Below are positions 1 to 9,098 of a stretch of 64,000 nt of DNA, piece by piece. The stretch's first letter is position 1; each line of letters opens with the position of its first letter. Both the position numbers and the translations under genes were made by a program. Source of the DNA: Polaromonas sp. (GTDB lineage Bacteria; Pseudomonadota; Gammaproteobacteria; Burkholderiales; Burkholderiaceae_C); NCBI RefSeq assembly GCF_016185115.1, contig NZ_JACPOF010000004.1:613979-677978 (forward strand). The letters run 5' to 3'. Below the pieces are notes generated by a model, which saw only the letters and a list, made by a program, of their open reading frames with translations, searched no databases and was not told the origin of the DNA.

Positions 1-216
1 TCACCTGATTCGCCTTTTTCACTGCCCCGTGCAGCGCCGGTTTTTCCTGTCATAATCCCCAACATTCGCTAGCTGGCTATTTGCCAGCATGCCCGAACCC
101 CGGTTTGTGAAGCCGCCGATCTAACTGGCTTCCGTTCAAACCTCCCCCGTTTCCCAGATGTACTCCGCAAGGAGTTCCTTTCTCGCACCCCTCACGCACT
201 TCCAGGCGGTAAATCC

Positions 217-1479
217 ATGCACTTAAATGAACTCAAGGCACTGCACGTGTCTGAAGTCCTCAAGCAGGCCGAAGCACTTGAAATCGAAAACGTAGGCCGC
301 ATGCGCAAGCAGGAGCTGATGTTTGCCATCATCAAAAAGCGCTCCAAGACCGGTGAAACCATCGTCGCCGACGGCGTACTCGAAGTACTGCCCGACGGCT
401 TCGGCTTTTTGCGCGCACCTGATTCGAGCTACACCGCCTCGACCGACGATATCTACATCAGCCCCAGCCAGATCCGTCGCTTCAACCTGCACACCGGCGA
501 CATGATTGAAGGCGAGGTCCGCACACCGAAAGACGGCGAGCGCTACTTTGCACTGAACAAGCTGGACAAGGTCAACGACGGTGCACCTGAAGCCAACAAG
601 CACAAGGTGATGTTCGAGAATCTGACGCCGCTGTTCCCGCGCGAGCAGTTCAAGCTTGAGCGCGACATCAAGGGCGAAGAAAACCTGACCAGCCGCATCA
701 TCGACATCATTGCCCCCATCGGCAAAGGCCAGCGCGCCCTGCTGGTTGCACCGCCAAAGTCCGGCAAGACGGTGATGATGCAACATATTGCCCACGCGAT
801 TACCGCCAACTATCCCGATGTGGTGATGATGGTTTTGCTGGTTGACGAGCGCCCTGAAGAAGTGACCGAAATGCAGCGCAGCGTGCGCGGTGAAGTTATT
901 TCATCCACCTTTGACGAACCCGCCGCACGCCACGTGCACGTCGCTGAAATGGTGATCGAGCGCGCCAAGCGCCTGGTTGAGCTCGGCAAGGACGTCGTCA
1001 TCCTGCTGGACTCCATCACCCGCCTGGCCCGCGCCTACAACAATGTGCTGCCGTCATCGGGCAAGGTGCTGACCGGCGGTGTGGATGCCAATGCCCTGCA
1101 GCGCCCCAAGCGCTTTTTCGGCGCAGCCCGCAAGATTGAAGAAGGCGGCAGCCTGACCATCATAGGCACCGCGCTGGTCGATACCGGCAGCCGCATGGAT
1201 GAAGTGATTTTTGAAGAATTCAAGGGTACCGGCAACTGCGAAATCCACCTGGACCGCCGCTTGTACGAAAAACGCGTGTTCCCGGCCATTCACCTGAACC
1301 GCAGCGGCACCCGCAAGGAGGAATTGCTCCTGGCCCCCGAAATCCTGCAAAAGTCGCGGATTTTGCGCCAATTCATGTACAACATGGACGAAATCGAATC
1401 CATGGAACTGATGCTCAAGAACATGAAAGCGACCAAAAACAACCACGAGTTCTTCGACATGATGCGTAGGGGTGGTTAG
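217..1479 (+). CDS. rho: Transcription termination factor Rho
   Basis: ATP-dependent RNA helicase that ends transcription of untranslated RNA; it acts as a hexamer on nascent transcripts. The 420-residue product has the usual family length. The N-terminal RNA-binding domain carries the RNP-like DGFGFLR at residues 60-66, and the ATPase core has the Walker A motif APPKSGKT at about 178-185 followed by the [14 protein letters not shown] and [11 protein letters not shown] segments. A purine-rich stretch (AGGCGG) precedes the ATG. The 216 bases upstream hold no gene and are probably the leader of rho. The gene is followed directly by a hairpin-rich intergenic repeat and then rpmE2. Confidence 0.98.
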   Translation: MHLNELKALHVSEVLKQAEALEIENVGRMRKQELMFAIIKKRSKTGETIVADGVLEVLPDGFGFLRAPDSSYTASTDDIYISPSQIRRFNLHTGDMIEGEVRTPKDGERYFALNKLDKVNDGAPEANKHKVMFENLTPLFPREQFKLERDIKGEENLTSRIIDIIAPIGKGQRALLVAPPKSGKTVMMQHIAHAITANYPDVVMMVLLVDERPEEVTEMQRSVRGEVISSTFDEPAARHVHVAEMVIERAKRLVELGKDVVILLDSITRLARAYNNVLPSSGKVLTGGVDANALQRPKRFFGAARKIEEGGSLTIIGTALVDTGSRMDEVIFEEFKGTGNCEIHLDRRLYEKRVFPAIHLNRSGTRKEELLLAPEILQKSRILRQFMYNMDEIESMELMLKNMKATKNNHEFFDMMRRGG

Positions 1480-1573
1480 CCCCCACGCTCCCCCACTTCG
1501 TGTGGTTCGCTGCCCCCCGAGGGGGCGCTGCTTCTGCGGCCCGGCTAAGCCGGTTCCGCGGACCCGGCTGGCC
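1480..1573 (+). repeat. Comamonadaceae-type hairpin repeat, copy A
   Basis: The stretch directly after the rho stop codon contains CACTTCGTGTGG, then the inverted pair GCCCCC/GGGGGC, then CCGGC-taa-GCCGG and TTCCGCGGACCC. The same ordered blocks recur at 8996-9093 (reverse orientation), 43025-43112 and, degenerate, at 15667-15740. All copies are intergenic. I regard them as one REP-like family; the hairpin lacks a T tract, so it is not a classical intrinsic terminator. Confidence 0.75.
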
Positions 1574-1597
1574 TAAATCCCCAAACTGCCTTAAATC

Positions 1598-1627
1598 TTG
1601 CATAAGTGCTTGATTTCATGGCATAAT
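1598..1627 (+). promoter_or_regulatory. Putative sigma-70 promoter of rpmE2
   Basis: TTGCAT (1598-1603) and CATAAT (1622-1627) are separated by 18 bases and lie about 65 bases before the rpmE2 start. Both elements are close to the TTGACA/TATAAT consensus. Transcription start not determinable from sequence alone. Confidence 0.5.
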
Positions 1628-1692
1628 ATGCGGCTTGGCGGAAAGTGTCTGGAACGGTTTCAGATGGCTCCCGCAACGAATAAGGAAAGACC

Positions 1693-1974
1693 ATGAAAGA
1701 AGGCATTCACCCCAATTACCGCGAAGTTTGTTTCCAGGACTTGTCCAACAACTTCAAGTTCGTGACCCGCTCATGCGTAAACACGAAAGAGATGATCAAG
1801 ATGGAAGACGGCCGCGAACTGCCGCTGTACAAGCTTGATACCTCCAGCGAATCGCACCCTTTTTACACCGGCACACAAAAATCCGTGGACAACATGGGCG
1901 GCCGCGTAGAAAAATTCCGCAACCGCTTCGGCAAGACTGCAGCCAAGGAAGCCGCACCGGCTGCTGCCGAGTAA
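1693..1974 (+). CDS. rpmE2: 50S ribosomal protein L31 type B
   Basis: Component of the large ribosomal subunit. The 93-residue protein begins [18 protein letters not shown] and has the FKFVTRSC and [10 protein letters not shown] segments of the type B family. It lacks the CxxC zinc ribbon of type A L31, so it is the zinc-independent form, which in other bacteria is often controlled by zinc supply. An AAGGAAAG ribosome binding site sits 5 bases before the ATG. The gene is monocistronic: it has its own promoter and ends at a strong intrinsic terminator. Confidence 0.95.
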   Translation: MKEGIHPNYREVCFQDLSNNFKFVTRSCVNTKEMIKMEDGRELPLYKLDTSSESHPFYTGTQKSVDNMGGRVEKFRNRFGKTAAKEAAPAAAE

Positions 1975-1995
1975 GCTGCGAATTAGCGCTCCCAA

Positions 1996-2027
1996 AAAGC
2001 AGCCTGAGTTCCAGGCTGCTTTTTTTT
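1996..2027 (+). terminator. Intrinsic terminator of rpmE2
   Basis: AGCAGCCTG (1998-2006), a 5-base loop and CAGGCTGCT (2012-2020) form a perfect 9-bp stem, extendable into the flanking A and T runs, followed by seven further T residues. It lies about 20 bases after the rpmE2 stop. Confidence 0.9.
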
Positions 2028-2032
2028 GGCTC

Positions 2033-2137
2033 ATTCCAATTCCCATTAAAAACGATAACTGCGTTGCTTCGTCTTGCCGTGCTACAGCACTGTCCGCGAC
2101 TTCTCGCCTTGTTCTCGCTTCTGATGGAAATTGGAAT
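2033..2137. repeat. 105-bp element bounded by 14-bp inverted repeats
   Basis: ATTCCAATTCCCAT (2033-2046) and ATGGAAATTGGAAT (2124-2137) are inverted copies with 13 of 14 positions paired. They enclose about 77 bp with no gene. The size and ends fit a non-autonomous MITE-like or REP-like element inserted between the rpmE2 terminator and the next gene. No target-site duplication is evident. Confidence 0.55.
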
Positions 2138-2229
2138 AAAAACAGCGTTGACGGCCTGATGGCGTCGCGCAAGAATGACCGCTGCTTCAGGCCCTGAACG
2201 CCTGTGCATCCTCCGGACAATTACCTGTT

Positions 2230-4008
2230 TTGAACAAACCCTCACCCGCCATCATTGCCCAGTCAGCCGTACGCCGCCTCCCACGGCTTGCACTGCTGCT
2301 GTTCTGCCTGGCCTATGTGCTGCCCGGTTTCTTTGGCCGGGCACCCTGGAAGGTTGAAGACATCGCCACCTTCGGCGTGACACAGGAACTCGCCTCCGCT
2401 GCGGGCAACTGGCTGGCGCCGCAACTGCTGGGCCAGGCCAATGGCTTTGATGCACTGGCGCCTTACTGGCTGGGAGCGGTGGCGATCAAGGCGCTGCCTT
2501 TCCTCGACCCCGCGATGGCGATCCGCGTGCCTTTTGGTTTGCTGCTCATCCTGACGCTGCTGGCGACCTGGTATGCGGTTTACTACCTTGCACGCAGCCC
2601 GCAGGCCCAGCCTGTAGCGTTTGCCTTTGGCGGGGAGGCCAACCCACTTGACTATGCCCGAGCCATCGCCGATGCCGGCGTGCTGGCCCTGATTGCAAGC
2701 CTGGGCCTGGCCCAACTCTCGCATGAAACAACGCCTGCCCTGGCGCAGCTTGGCTTCACGGCGCTGGTTTTTTATGCCATGGCGGCCAGCCCCTATCGCC
2801 GGGCGACCAAGGTGTTCGGCCCCTCACTCGGTCTGCTGGTCGGCATGACAGGTCTTGCATTGAGCGGCGCACCCACCCTCGCCCTGCTCTTCGGCATGGG
2901 CGGCGCGCTGGTCGAATGGACCCACATGCGATGGGGCAACATATCCCCTTCAGGCGAGATTGATGTGGGCGCGCAGCGGCGCTCCCGGCAATGGGTGCTT
3001 GTGATAGTCGGCATGACCGTATTCGTCAGTGCCCTGGCCCATGTTCTGGATTTGTGGCGGTGGCGTATACATTTCCCCGGAAGCAGCGGGCAGGCAGCGT
3101 GGACGGACTGGCGCAAGCTGGGGCGTCTCCTGCTCTGGTTCACCTGGCCCACATGGCCGCTGGCCTTGTGGACGCTCTATCGCTGGCGCAGGCAGCTCGC
3201 CAGCCGCCACGTGGCCCTGCCGCTGTGGTTTGCAGCCATGGCCATTGGCGCCACCCTCACCACGCCAGCGGCAGACCGGAGTTTGCTGCTGAGCCTGCCG
3301 GCTCTGGCGGCGTTGGCCGCATTCGCGCTGCCCACGTTCAAACGCAGTGTGGCCTCATTGATTGACTGGTTCACCCTGCTTTTTTTCACCGGCTGCGCCT
3401 TCATCATCTGGGTGGTGTGGATTGCCATGCAGACGGGTGTGCCCCGGCAGCCGGCAGCCAACGTCGCCCGCCTGGCACCTGGTTTTGAGCCCAGCTTTTC
3501 ATGGCTTGCCTTTCTGGCCGCAGCGCTCGCAACACTCGCCTGGGCCTGGCTGGTGAAGTGGCGTGCCGGCAAGCACCGCGCCGCCGTCTGGAAATCACTT
3601 GTGCTGCCTGCGGGGGGTGCCACGCTGTGCTGGCTGCTGCTGATGACCCTCTGGCTGCCGCTGCTGGACTACGCACGCAGCTATGCGCCCATGGCCCGGC
3701 AGCTGGCGCGCCTTGTAGACAGGAATGCGTGCGTTGAAATTTATGGCGTCAGCAGCGCACAGGCTGCCGCCCTTCAGTACCACGGCAAACTTGATCTGCG
3801 GCAGGCTGCGTCGCAACCGGCCTGCCCCTACCTTGTCGTCAATGCAGACGCACAAGCCAGCCTGAGCAATGCGGTCCACTTGCCGGACTGGGCCTTTCTG
3901 GCAACCATCAGGCGACCTACCGACAAAAACGAAACCGTGCTGCTCTACAGGCGCGTGACAGAAGCTACTGCATCTCCCGGTCCAACCCGTACCAAAACCA
4001 CCCTGTGA
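2230..4008 (+). CDS. ArnT-like polytopic membrane glycosyltransferase (putative)
   Basis: A 592-residue protein with about ten to twelve hydrophobic segments. Its N-terminal part (a hydrophobic helix, then PGFFGRAPWKVEDIATFG and ELASAAGNWLAPQLLG) resembles the first membrane and periplasmic segments of ArnT/GT39-type enzymes, which transfer sugars from a polyprenyl carrier to lipid or protein at the inner membrane. Burkholderiales carry a conserved family of this kind, often annotated only as membrane protein. The start taken here is a TTG without a clear ribosome binding site, so the N-terminus is uncertain. The stop overlaps the start of the MATE gene by 4 bases (GTGA), which indicates translational coupling. 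Substrate unknown. Confidence 0.65.
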   Translation: MNKPSPAIIAQSAVRRLPRLALLLFCLAYVLPGFFGRAPWKVEDIATFGVTQELASAAGNWLAPQLLGQANGFDALAPYWLGAVAIKALPFLDPAMAIRVPFGLLLILTLLATWYAVYYLARSPQAQPVAFAFGGEANPLDYARAIADAGVLALIASLGLAQLSHETTPALAQLGFTALVFYAMAASPYRRATKVFGPSLGLLVGMTGLALSGAPTLALLFGMGGALVEWTHMRWGNISPSGEIDVGAQRRSRQWVLVIVGMTVFVSALAHVLDLWRWRIHFPGSSGQAAWTDWRKLGRLLLWFTWPTWPLALWTLYRWRRQLASRHVALPLWFAAMAIGATLTTPAADRSLLLSLPALAALAAFALPTFKRSVASLIDWFTLLFFTGCAFIIWVVWIAMQTGVPRQPAANVARLAPGFEPSFSWLAFLAAALATLAWAWLVKWRAGKHRAAVWKSLVLPAGGATLCWLLLMTLWLPLLDYARSYAPMARQLARLVDRNACVEIYGVSSAQAAALQYHGKLDLRQAASQPACPYLVVNADAQASLSNAVHLPDWAFLATIRRPTDKNETVLLYRRVTEATASPGPTRTKTTL

Positions 4009-5369
4009 GCGAGCTGAAAATCATCAGCCAGCATGCGGGAACCGTGCTGGTCGGGCAGTTGGCCGTGATGGCGTTTGGCGTGGCCGATACCGTGATTGCG
4101 GGGCGGTACAGCGACGCAGCGCTCGCGGCTCTTTCAGTGGGCTCGGCCCTCTACATCAGCGTTTATGTTGGCCTGATTGGCATCGTGCAGGCCCTGCTTC
4201 CCATTTGGGCCGAAATGCTGGGCGCACGCCGGCACGAGGCCGTCGGCCAGTCACTGCGGCAAAGCCTGTACCTGTGCGTTTTCATCACCATCGCTGGGAT
4301 GGCAGCCATGCTGTTTCCCGGCCCATTGCTGCGCTGGGCACAGGTCCCCGATGCCATGCGTGACGAGGTGCAGCGATACCTGACGGTGCTGGCATTTGCG
4401 TTCGCGCCTTCCCTGCTCTTTCGGGTGTACAGCAGCTTCAACCAGTCGCTGGGCAAACCCTTGTTGGTGACCTGGCTGCAGGTCGGTGCCCTTGCCATCA
4501 AGGTTCCACTGTCGATCTGGCTGGTCGCGGGGGGCGGCGGCATTGAACCCATGGGTGCGGTCGGCTGCGCCTGGGCAACACTGATCGTCAATTACCTTTT
4601 GCTGATACTGGCCATCGTCATGCTTCGCACGCAGGCCCTCTACAGGCCCTTTCATGTCTGGCAGAGAATGGAACGCCCCGACTGGCGGCAGATCGGCAAC
4701 TTTGCACGCCTGGGAATTCCCGGCGGCCTGGCTTATCTGGTGGAAGTCACCTCCTTCACATTGATGGCCCTGTTCATCGCCAGGCTCGGGACCACGGCAT
4801 CCGCCAGCCACCAGATTGCAGCCAGCGTGGCTGCCGTTCTCTACATGATGCCGCTGTCGATGGCCATTGCCTGCAGCGCGCGCGTGTCCTTCTGGCTCGG
4901 TGCCGGCAAACCGGTCTATGCAAAGCGGGCGGTGGTGCTGGGACTCAAGCTCACCATGCTGTTGTCAATCGGGCTGGCGGCCACGGTGGCACTGGCTGGC
5001 CGCATGCTGGCTGGCTGGTATTCCGTCAATCCTGCAGTCGTGGCACTGGCGTCTGGTTTGCTGGTCTGGGTGGCCCTCTACCACATAGCCGATGCCACGC
5101 AGGCCCTGTGCGCGTTCCTCCTCAGGTGTTACCGCATCACCATCACGCCGCTGGCGCTGTATGGTGTGCTGCTGTGGGGGCTGGGCCTGTACGGTGGTTA
5201 CCAGCTGGCCTATGTGGGTGCGGGCACCCTGGAAGCCACACAGTCGGCTGCAAGCTTCTGGACTGCCAGCACCATGGCCCTGTGGCTGGTGGCGCTTTGC
5301 CTGCTGCTGGTGCTAGGGCTGGCTGTTCGCAAAAGCCTGCGCCCGGCGACGAAGCTTCAGCCGGGCTGA
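4005..5369 (+). CDS. MATE family multidrug/drug:cation antiporter
   Basis: A 454-residue inner-membrane protein with about twelve transmembrane helices in two halves, typical of MATE exporters. The opening segment HAGTVLVGQLAVMAFGVADTVIAGRYSDAALAA matches the MATE helix-1 pattern (shown here as motif positions about 8-40). It begins with GTG overlapping the preceding stop by 4 bases and is probably co-transcribed with the ArnT-like gene. Its 3' end overlaps that of phoR by 13 bases in a tail-to-tail arrangement, and both stop codons lie in one perfect palindrome. The substrate cannot be told from sequence; a lipid-linked or drug substrate is possible. Confidence 0.9.
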   Translation: MSELKIISQHAGTVLVGQLAVMAFGVADTVIAGRYSDAALAALSVGSALYISVYVGLIGIVQALLPIWAEMLGARRHEAVGQSLRQSLYLCVFITIAGMAAMLFPGPLLRWAQVPDAMRDEVQRYLTVLAFAFAPSLLFRVYSSFNQSLGKPLLVTWLQVGALAIKVPLSIWLVAGGGGIEPMGAVGCAWATLIVNYLLLILAIVMLRTQALYRPFHVWQRMERPDWRQIGNFARLGIPGGLAYLVEVTSFTLMALFIARLGTTASASHQIAASVAAVLYMMPLSMAIACSARVSFWLGAGKPVYAKRAVVLGLKLTMLLSIGLAATVALAGRMLAGWYSVNPAVVALASGLLVWVALYHIADATQALCAFLLRCYRITITPLALYGVLLWGLGLYGGYQLAYVGAGTLEATQSAASFWTASTMALWLVALCLLLVLGLAVRKSLRPATKLQPG

Positions 5370-5370
5370 A
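5356..5370. terminator. Palindrome containing both stop codons of the MATE gene and phoR
   Basis: TTCAGCCGGGCTGAA is a perfect 15-bp palindrome (7-bp arms, one-base centre). The MATE stop (TGA 5367-5369) and the phoR stop (TGA on the minus strand, 5359-5357) lie in opposite arms. There is no T tract, so it is at best a weak bidirectional hairpin. Confidence 0.35.
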
Positions 5371-6700
5371 TCCTGCGCACCCGCGCCGCCGGAAAGGTCA
5401 TCACGAAACATGAGCCCTGTCCCAGCCGGCTTTCGATGTGAAGCTCTGCGGAATGGCGCTGCGTGACATGTTTGACAATCGCCAGCCCCAGACCCGTGCC
5501 ACCCGTTTCGCGTGAGCGGCTGCGGTCAACGCGGTAAAAGCGTTCAGTCAACCTGGGCAGGTGTTCGGGGGCAATGCCAGGGCCGCTGTCCCTGACCTTG
5601 AACTCGCCGCGGCCGTCGTCCAGGAGTTTCCAGCTGACTTCAACCTTGCCGCCGTCGGGTGTGTAGCGAACGGCATTGGTCACCAGATTGGACATTGCAC
5701 TGTAGATTTCCGCCTGAACACCCGCAATCTCGCAGGGTGGCCCGAGGTCGAACGCCAGCTGATGCCCCTGCGGCGCCAGCAACACCGACAGGGCTTTGGC
5801 CTCCTGCTCGCATTGCGCAAGCAAGGCACCTGTTGTGATCCACTCATTGATGCCTGGAAACGGGCTGCCTTCCAGCCTCGACAGGGTGAGCAGGTCATTC
5901 ACCAGCGTCTGCATGCGCTGGGACTGCTGCGCCATCATGGCCAGGTAGCGTGAGCGCTCAGGCTCTGTCAACGGCAAGGTCTGCAGGGTTTCGATGAACC
6001 CTGAGAGCACTGTCAGCGGCGTGCGTATCTCGTGCGACACGTTGGCAACAAAATCGCGCCGCATGGCTTCGGCCAGTTCGACAGCAGTGATGTCGCGTGA
6101 CAGCAGCAGCTTGCGATCCTTGCCATAGGAATGCACATGGACCGACAGCTTCACGGGACGCGTCGGCGTACTGGCACTGCCGGGAATCACCACATCATGC
6201 GAAAAATCAGCCAGAGCCATGTAGGCCTTGAAGGCTGGTTCACGAACCAGGTTGGCGATATGCTGCATCACATCACGCTGGGCATCAAATCCAAAATGCT
6301 GGGTGGCGATCTGGTTACACCATTCGATGCGGCCCTGCGCATCAAGCAGTACCACGCCACTGGGAGACGCCTGCATTGCTGCCAGAAATTCATCGAGCCG
6401 CGCCTGGCTCTCCAGCAAGCGCTGGTCGCGGCTTTTCAGCAGCCTGCGTGTGCGATCGGCGGCTTCTCCCCAGACCCCGGGCATGGCCGGCACCCGGCTG
6501 GCCATGGCTACAGGGCCTTCATCGCTCTGCTCGACGCGCAACCACTTCAGCAGGCGGGCAACGTAAAAACTGTCAAGCATCAGCCAGACCAGCGCTCCCA
6601 GCACCACGCCCGCAACCAGCCCGTCTTTTGAATACGTCCAGAAGCCCAAGCCGCCCCCTGCAAACATGCAGGCGGCAAACACCAGCCAACGATTGATCAT
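5357..6700 (-). CDS. phoR: Phosphate regulon sensor histidine kinase PhoR
   Basis: Inner-membrane histidine kinase that senses phosphate status through Pst/PhoU and phosphorylates PhoB. The 447 residues show two hydrophobic N-terminal segments (about 5-48), a PAS domain (about 105-200), the HisKA box FVANVSHEIRTPLT with phospho-accepting His223, and the ATPase motifs NLVTNAVRYTPDGG, DSGPGIAP and TGGTGLGLAIVKH. It follows phoB with a 4-base overlap and is the last gene of the pst-pho operon. Confidence 0.97.
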   Translation of the reverse strand: MINRWLVFAACMFAGGGLGFWTYSKDGLVAGVVLGALVWLMLDSFYVARLLKWLRVEQSDEGPVAMASRVPAMPGVWGEAADRTRRLLKSRDQRLLESQARLDEFLAAMQASPSGVVLLDAQGRIEWCNQIATQHFGFDAQRDVMQHIANLVREPAFKAYMALADFSHDVVIPGSASTPTRPVKLSVHVHSYGKDRKLLLSRDITAVELAEAMRRDFVANVSHEIRTPLTVLSGFIETLQTLPLTEPERSRYLAMMAQQSQRMQTLVNDLLTLSRLEGSPFPGINEWITTGALLAQCEQEAKALSVLLAPQGHQLAFDLGPPCEIAGVQAEIYSAMSNLVTNAVRYTPDGGKVEVSWKLLDDGRGEFKVRDSGPGIAPEHLPRLTERFYRVDRSRSRETGGTGLGLAIVKHVTQRHSAELHIESRLGQGSCFVMTFPAARVRRIQPG

Positions 6701-7422
6701 GTGCCGGATTGTGCCGGAGCTACCGCCGGGTTTGAGGCCAGGGCTGTGAGGCGGTAACCGGCTCCGCGAACGGTCTCCACCATCGCGCCGGCTGCGCCCA
6801 ATGCCTCGCGCAAGCGCTTGACATGCACATCGACCGTCCGCTCTTCAATGAAGACATGGTCGCCCCATACCTTGTCCAGCAGGGAACTACGGCTGTGCAC
6901 ACGTTCGGCATGCTTCATCAGGTAGTGAAGCAGCTTGAACTCGGTTGGGCCGAGTTTCAGTTCCTGCGCCTGATACGAAATACGGTGAGTAGCTGCATCA
7001 AGAACCAGCGCACCAACCGTGACGCTGTCGTTGACGGACTCCGGGGACCGCCTGCGCAGCACCGCACGAATACGGGCGAGCAATTCCTGTGTCGAAAAGG
7101 GCTTGGTGATGTAGTCATCCGCGCCAGCATCGAGGCCGGCGACCTTGTCCGGCTCATCGCCACGCGCCGTCAACATCAGGATGGGGATGCTCTTGGTGCG
7201 AGCCTGCTTGCGCCAGTGGCGCGCCAGGGCGACGCCGCTCTGCCCGGGCAGCATCCAGTCAAGCAGGATGGCATCAGGCAACACGGCATCGAGTTCGCGC
7301 TGCGCCGTCACGCTGTCCTGGGCCACCACGGGGTCAAAGCCACCATGCCGCAAGTTAACGGCAATAAGCTCTGCAATCGCAGGCTCGTCTTCAACAATCA
7401 GTATGCGTGGCTGGTGCTTCAT
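6697..7422 (-). CDS. phoB: Phosphate regulon response regulator PhoB
   Basis: Two-component regulator of phosphate-starvation genes. The 241 residues comprise a receiver domain with the acidic pair Glu11-Asp12, phospho-acceptor Asp55 in LLDWMLPG, a Thr in MLTARGDE and the conserved Lys in ITKPF, followed by an OmpR-type winged helix with GPTEFKLLHYLMKH and RTVDVHVKRLREAL. It would bind the 11-bp-periodic Pho boxes described at 12.2, 12.3, 18.4 and 21.6 kb. It overlaps phoR by 4 bases and lies 20 bases after phoU. Confidence 0.97.
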   Translation of the reverse strand: MKHQPRILIVEDEPAIAELIAVNLRHGGFDPVVAQDSVTAQRELDAVLPDAILLDWMLPGQSGVALARHWRKQARTKSIPILMLTARGDEPDKVAGLDAGADDYITKPFSTQELLARIRAVLRRRSPESVNDSVTVGALVLDAATHRISYQAQELKLGPTEFKLLHYLMKHAERVHSRSSLLDKVWGDHVFIEERTVDVHVKRLREALGAAGAMVETVRGAGYRLTALASNPAVAPAQSGT

Positions 7423-7442
7423 TCTCTTGCCATGTTCACTGA

Positions 7443-8144
7443 TTACCTGACTGCAGACTCAATCTGGTCCATCGGCGTATGGCGAACGTCGGCGCCCTTG
7501 ACCACATAGATGATGAATTCTGCAATGTTTTTGGCATGGTCGCCCACCCGCTCAATGGCCTTGGCCACAAACAGCAGGTCCAGGCTGGGCGAGATGGTGC
7601 GCGGGTCTTCCATCATGTAGGTGATGAGTTTTCGCACAAAGCCATCGAACTCCTGATCGATCTGGTCGTCCTCCTTGAGGATGGATACAGCCACAGCCGT
7701 GTCCAGCCGTGCAAATGCATCGAGGGCCTTGCGCAGCAAGCCGCTGGCAAGCTCTGCGGCCACCCGCAGATCAGACGATGGCAGTGAACGGGCCGAGCCG
7801 CTTTCAATGATGGATTTCACCATGCGCGCGATTTTTTCAGCCTCATCCCCGGCACGTTCAAGGTTTGCCGTGGTTTTTGAAATGGCAATCAGCAGGCGCA
7901 AATCACGTGCTGTCGGCTGGCGGCGCGCGATGATGGAAGAGAGCTCGCGGTCAATGTCGACTTCCATCGCGTTGACGCGAGACTCCGCCTCTATCACCTG
8001 GTTGGCGCTATCGGCGCTGAACTGGGACAGCGCATAGATCGCCAGGCGAATCTGCGCTTCAACCAGCCCGCCAAGCTCCATCACGCGTGAAGAAACGCCA
8101 TTGAGCTCGCTGTCGAACTGGGTGGACAAGTGTTTATCGGACAT
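7443..8144 (-). CDS. phoU: Phosphate-specific transport accessory regulator PhoU
   Basis: Cytoplasmic helical protein that links the Pst transporter to PhoR and keeps the Pho regulon off when phosphate is plentiful. The start chosen (ATG at 8144, MSDKHLSTQFDSELNG) gives 233 residues, the usual length; a longer reading frame upstream runs through the pstB-phoU gap and is unlikely. Two PhoU repeats are visible, with metal-ligand-rich segments such as LERAGDEAEKIARM and IERVGDHAKNIAEF. It sits between pstB and phoB, 19 and 20 bases away. Confidence 0.96.
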   Translation of the reverse strand: MSDKHLSTQFDSELNGVSSRVMELGGLVEAQIRLAIYALSQFSADSANQVIEAESRVNAMEVDIDRELSSIIARRQPTARDLRLLIAISKTTANLERAGDEAEKIARMVKSIIESGSARSLPSSDLRVAAELASGLLRKALDAFARLDTAVAVSILKEDDQIDQEFDGFVRKLITYMMEDPRTISPSLDLLFVAKAIERVGDHAKNIAEFIIYVVKGADVRHTPMDQIESAVR

Positions 8145-8163
8145 GTTGTTTCCTGTTGCCTGA

Positions 8164-8946
8164 TCAGCCGAACCGGCCTGTGATGTAGTCTTCGGTTTCT
8201 TTTCGTTTGGGCTTGAAGAAGAGTTCTTCAGTAGCGCCAAATTCCACCAGGTCACCCAGATACATATAGGCTGTGTAGTCGCTGCAACGGGCAGCCTGCT
8301 GCATGTTGTGCGTGACGATCACCACGGTGTATTCGTTTTTCAGCTCGGCAATCAGTTCTTCAACCTTCGCTGTCGAGATGGGGTCAAGCGCGGAGCATGG
8401 CTCGTCCAGCAGCAGGACCTCGGGCTTGATGGCAATGCCGCGTGCGATGCACAGGCGTTGCTGCTGTCCGCCAGACAGGCTTGAACCGCTCTGGTTAAGC
8501 TTGTCTTTCACCTCCGTCCACAAGGCGGCCTTGCGCAAGGCCCATTCGACACGTTCGTCCATGTCGGCCGAGTTCAGGCTTTCAAACAGCTTCACGCCAA
8601 AGGCAATGTTGTCGTAAATCGACATCGGGAAAGGCGTAGGTTTCTGGAACACCATGCCGACCTTGGCGCGGATCAGGGCGACGTCCTTTTTCGAGGTCAG
8701 CAGGTTCTCGCCGTCAAACATGATCTCGCCTTCAGCACGCTGCTCGGGATAGAGCTCATACATGCGGTTGAAGATGCGGAGCAAGGTGGATTTGCCGCAA
8801 CCGGACGGGCCAATAAAAGCTGTGACTTTCTTCTCGGGAATCTCTAGGTTGATGCCTTTGAGTGCGTGAAATTTCCCGTAATAAAAATCGAGATTCTTGA
8901 CCGATATTTTTGAAGCACTGACAGGAGGGGAAAGAGTTGCGACCAT
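8164..8946 (-). CDS. pstB: Phosphate ABC transporter ATP-binding protein PstB
   Basis: ATPase of the high-affinity phosphate importer. The 260 residues include Walker [10 protein letters not shown] (about 46-54), the Q loop [11 protein letters not shown], the ABC signature [10 protein letters not shown], Walker [13 protein letters not shown] and the switch histidine in VIVTHNM. It is downstream of pstA with a 152-base gap that holds repeat copy B, an unusual interruption in an otherwise tight operon. Confidence 0.98.
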   Translation of the reverse strand: MVATLSPPVSASKISVKNLDFYYGKFHALKGINLEIPEKKVTAFIGPSGCGKSTLLRIFNRMYELYPEQRAEGEIMFDGENLLTSKKDVALIRAKVGMVFQKPTPFPMSIYDNIAFGVKLFESLNSADMDERVEWALRKAALWTEVKDKLNQSGSSLSGGQQQRLCIARGIAIKPEVLLLDEPCSALDPISTAKVEELIAELKNEYTVVIVTHNMQQAARCSDYTAYMYLGDLVEFGATEELFFKPKRKETEDYITGRFG

Positions 8947-8995
8947 GAGTATGTCTTTTTAAGGTTACGCGACACCGCATTCGCGGCAAACTAAA

Positions 8996-9093
8996 CAATG
9001 CTTGTTCAACAAACACCGCAGAACCGGCTTTGCCGGGCTGCAGGTGTTGCCCCCTTGAAGGGGGGAAGGTGCCACACGAAGTGGGCAAACGAC
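8996..9093 (-). repeat. Comamonadaceae-type hairpin repeat, copy B (inside pst operon)
   Basis: Read on the minus strand this is CCCACTTCGTGTGG, CCCCCC/GGGGG arms, CTGCAGCCCGGC-aaa-GCCGG and TTCTGCGG, the same block order as copies A and C. It lies between pstA (stop 9099) and pstB (start 8946), in the direction of transcription of the operon. It could cap or stabilise the upstream mRNA and so lower expression of the distal genes. Confidence 0.75.
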
Positions 9094-9098
9094 AGGGG

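Noticed and set aside
1-216. CATAAT at about 51-56 as the rho promoter
   Set aside because: No acceptable -35 element at the right distance; the real rho promoter may be further upstream, outside the window.
1771-2245. Two 149-codon minus-strand frames over rpmE2 and the inverted-repeat element
   Set aside because: They overlap a ribosomal protein gene, a terminator and a non-coding repeat, have no ribosome binding site and no recognisable domain; GC-rich antisense frames are expected.
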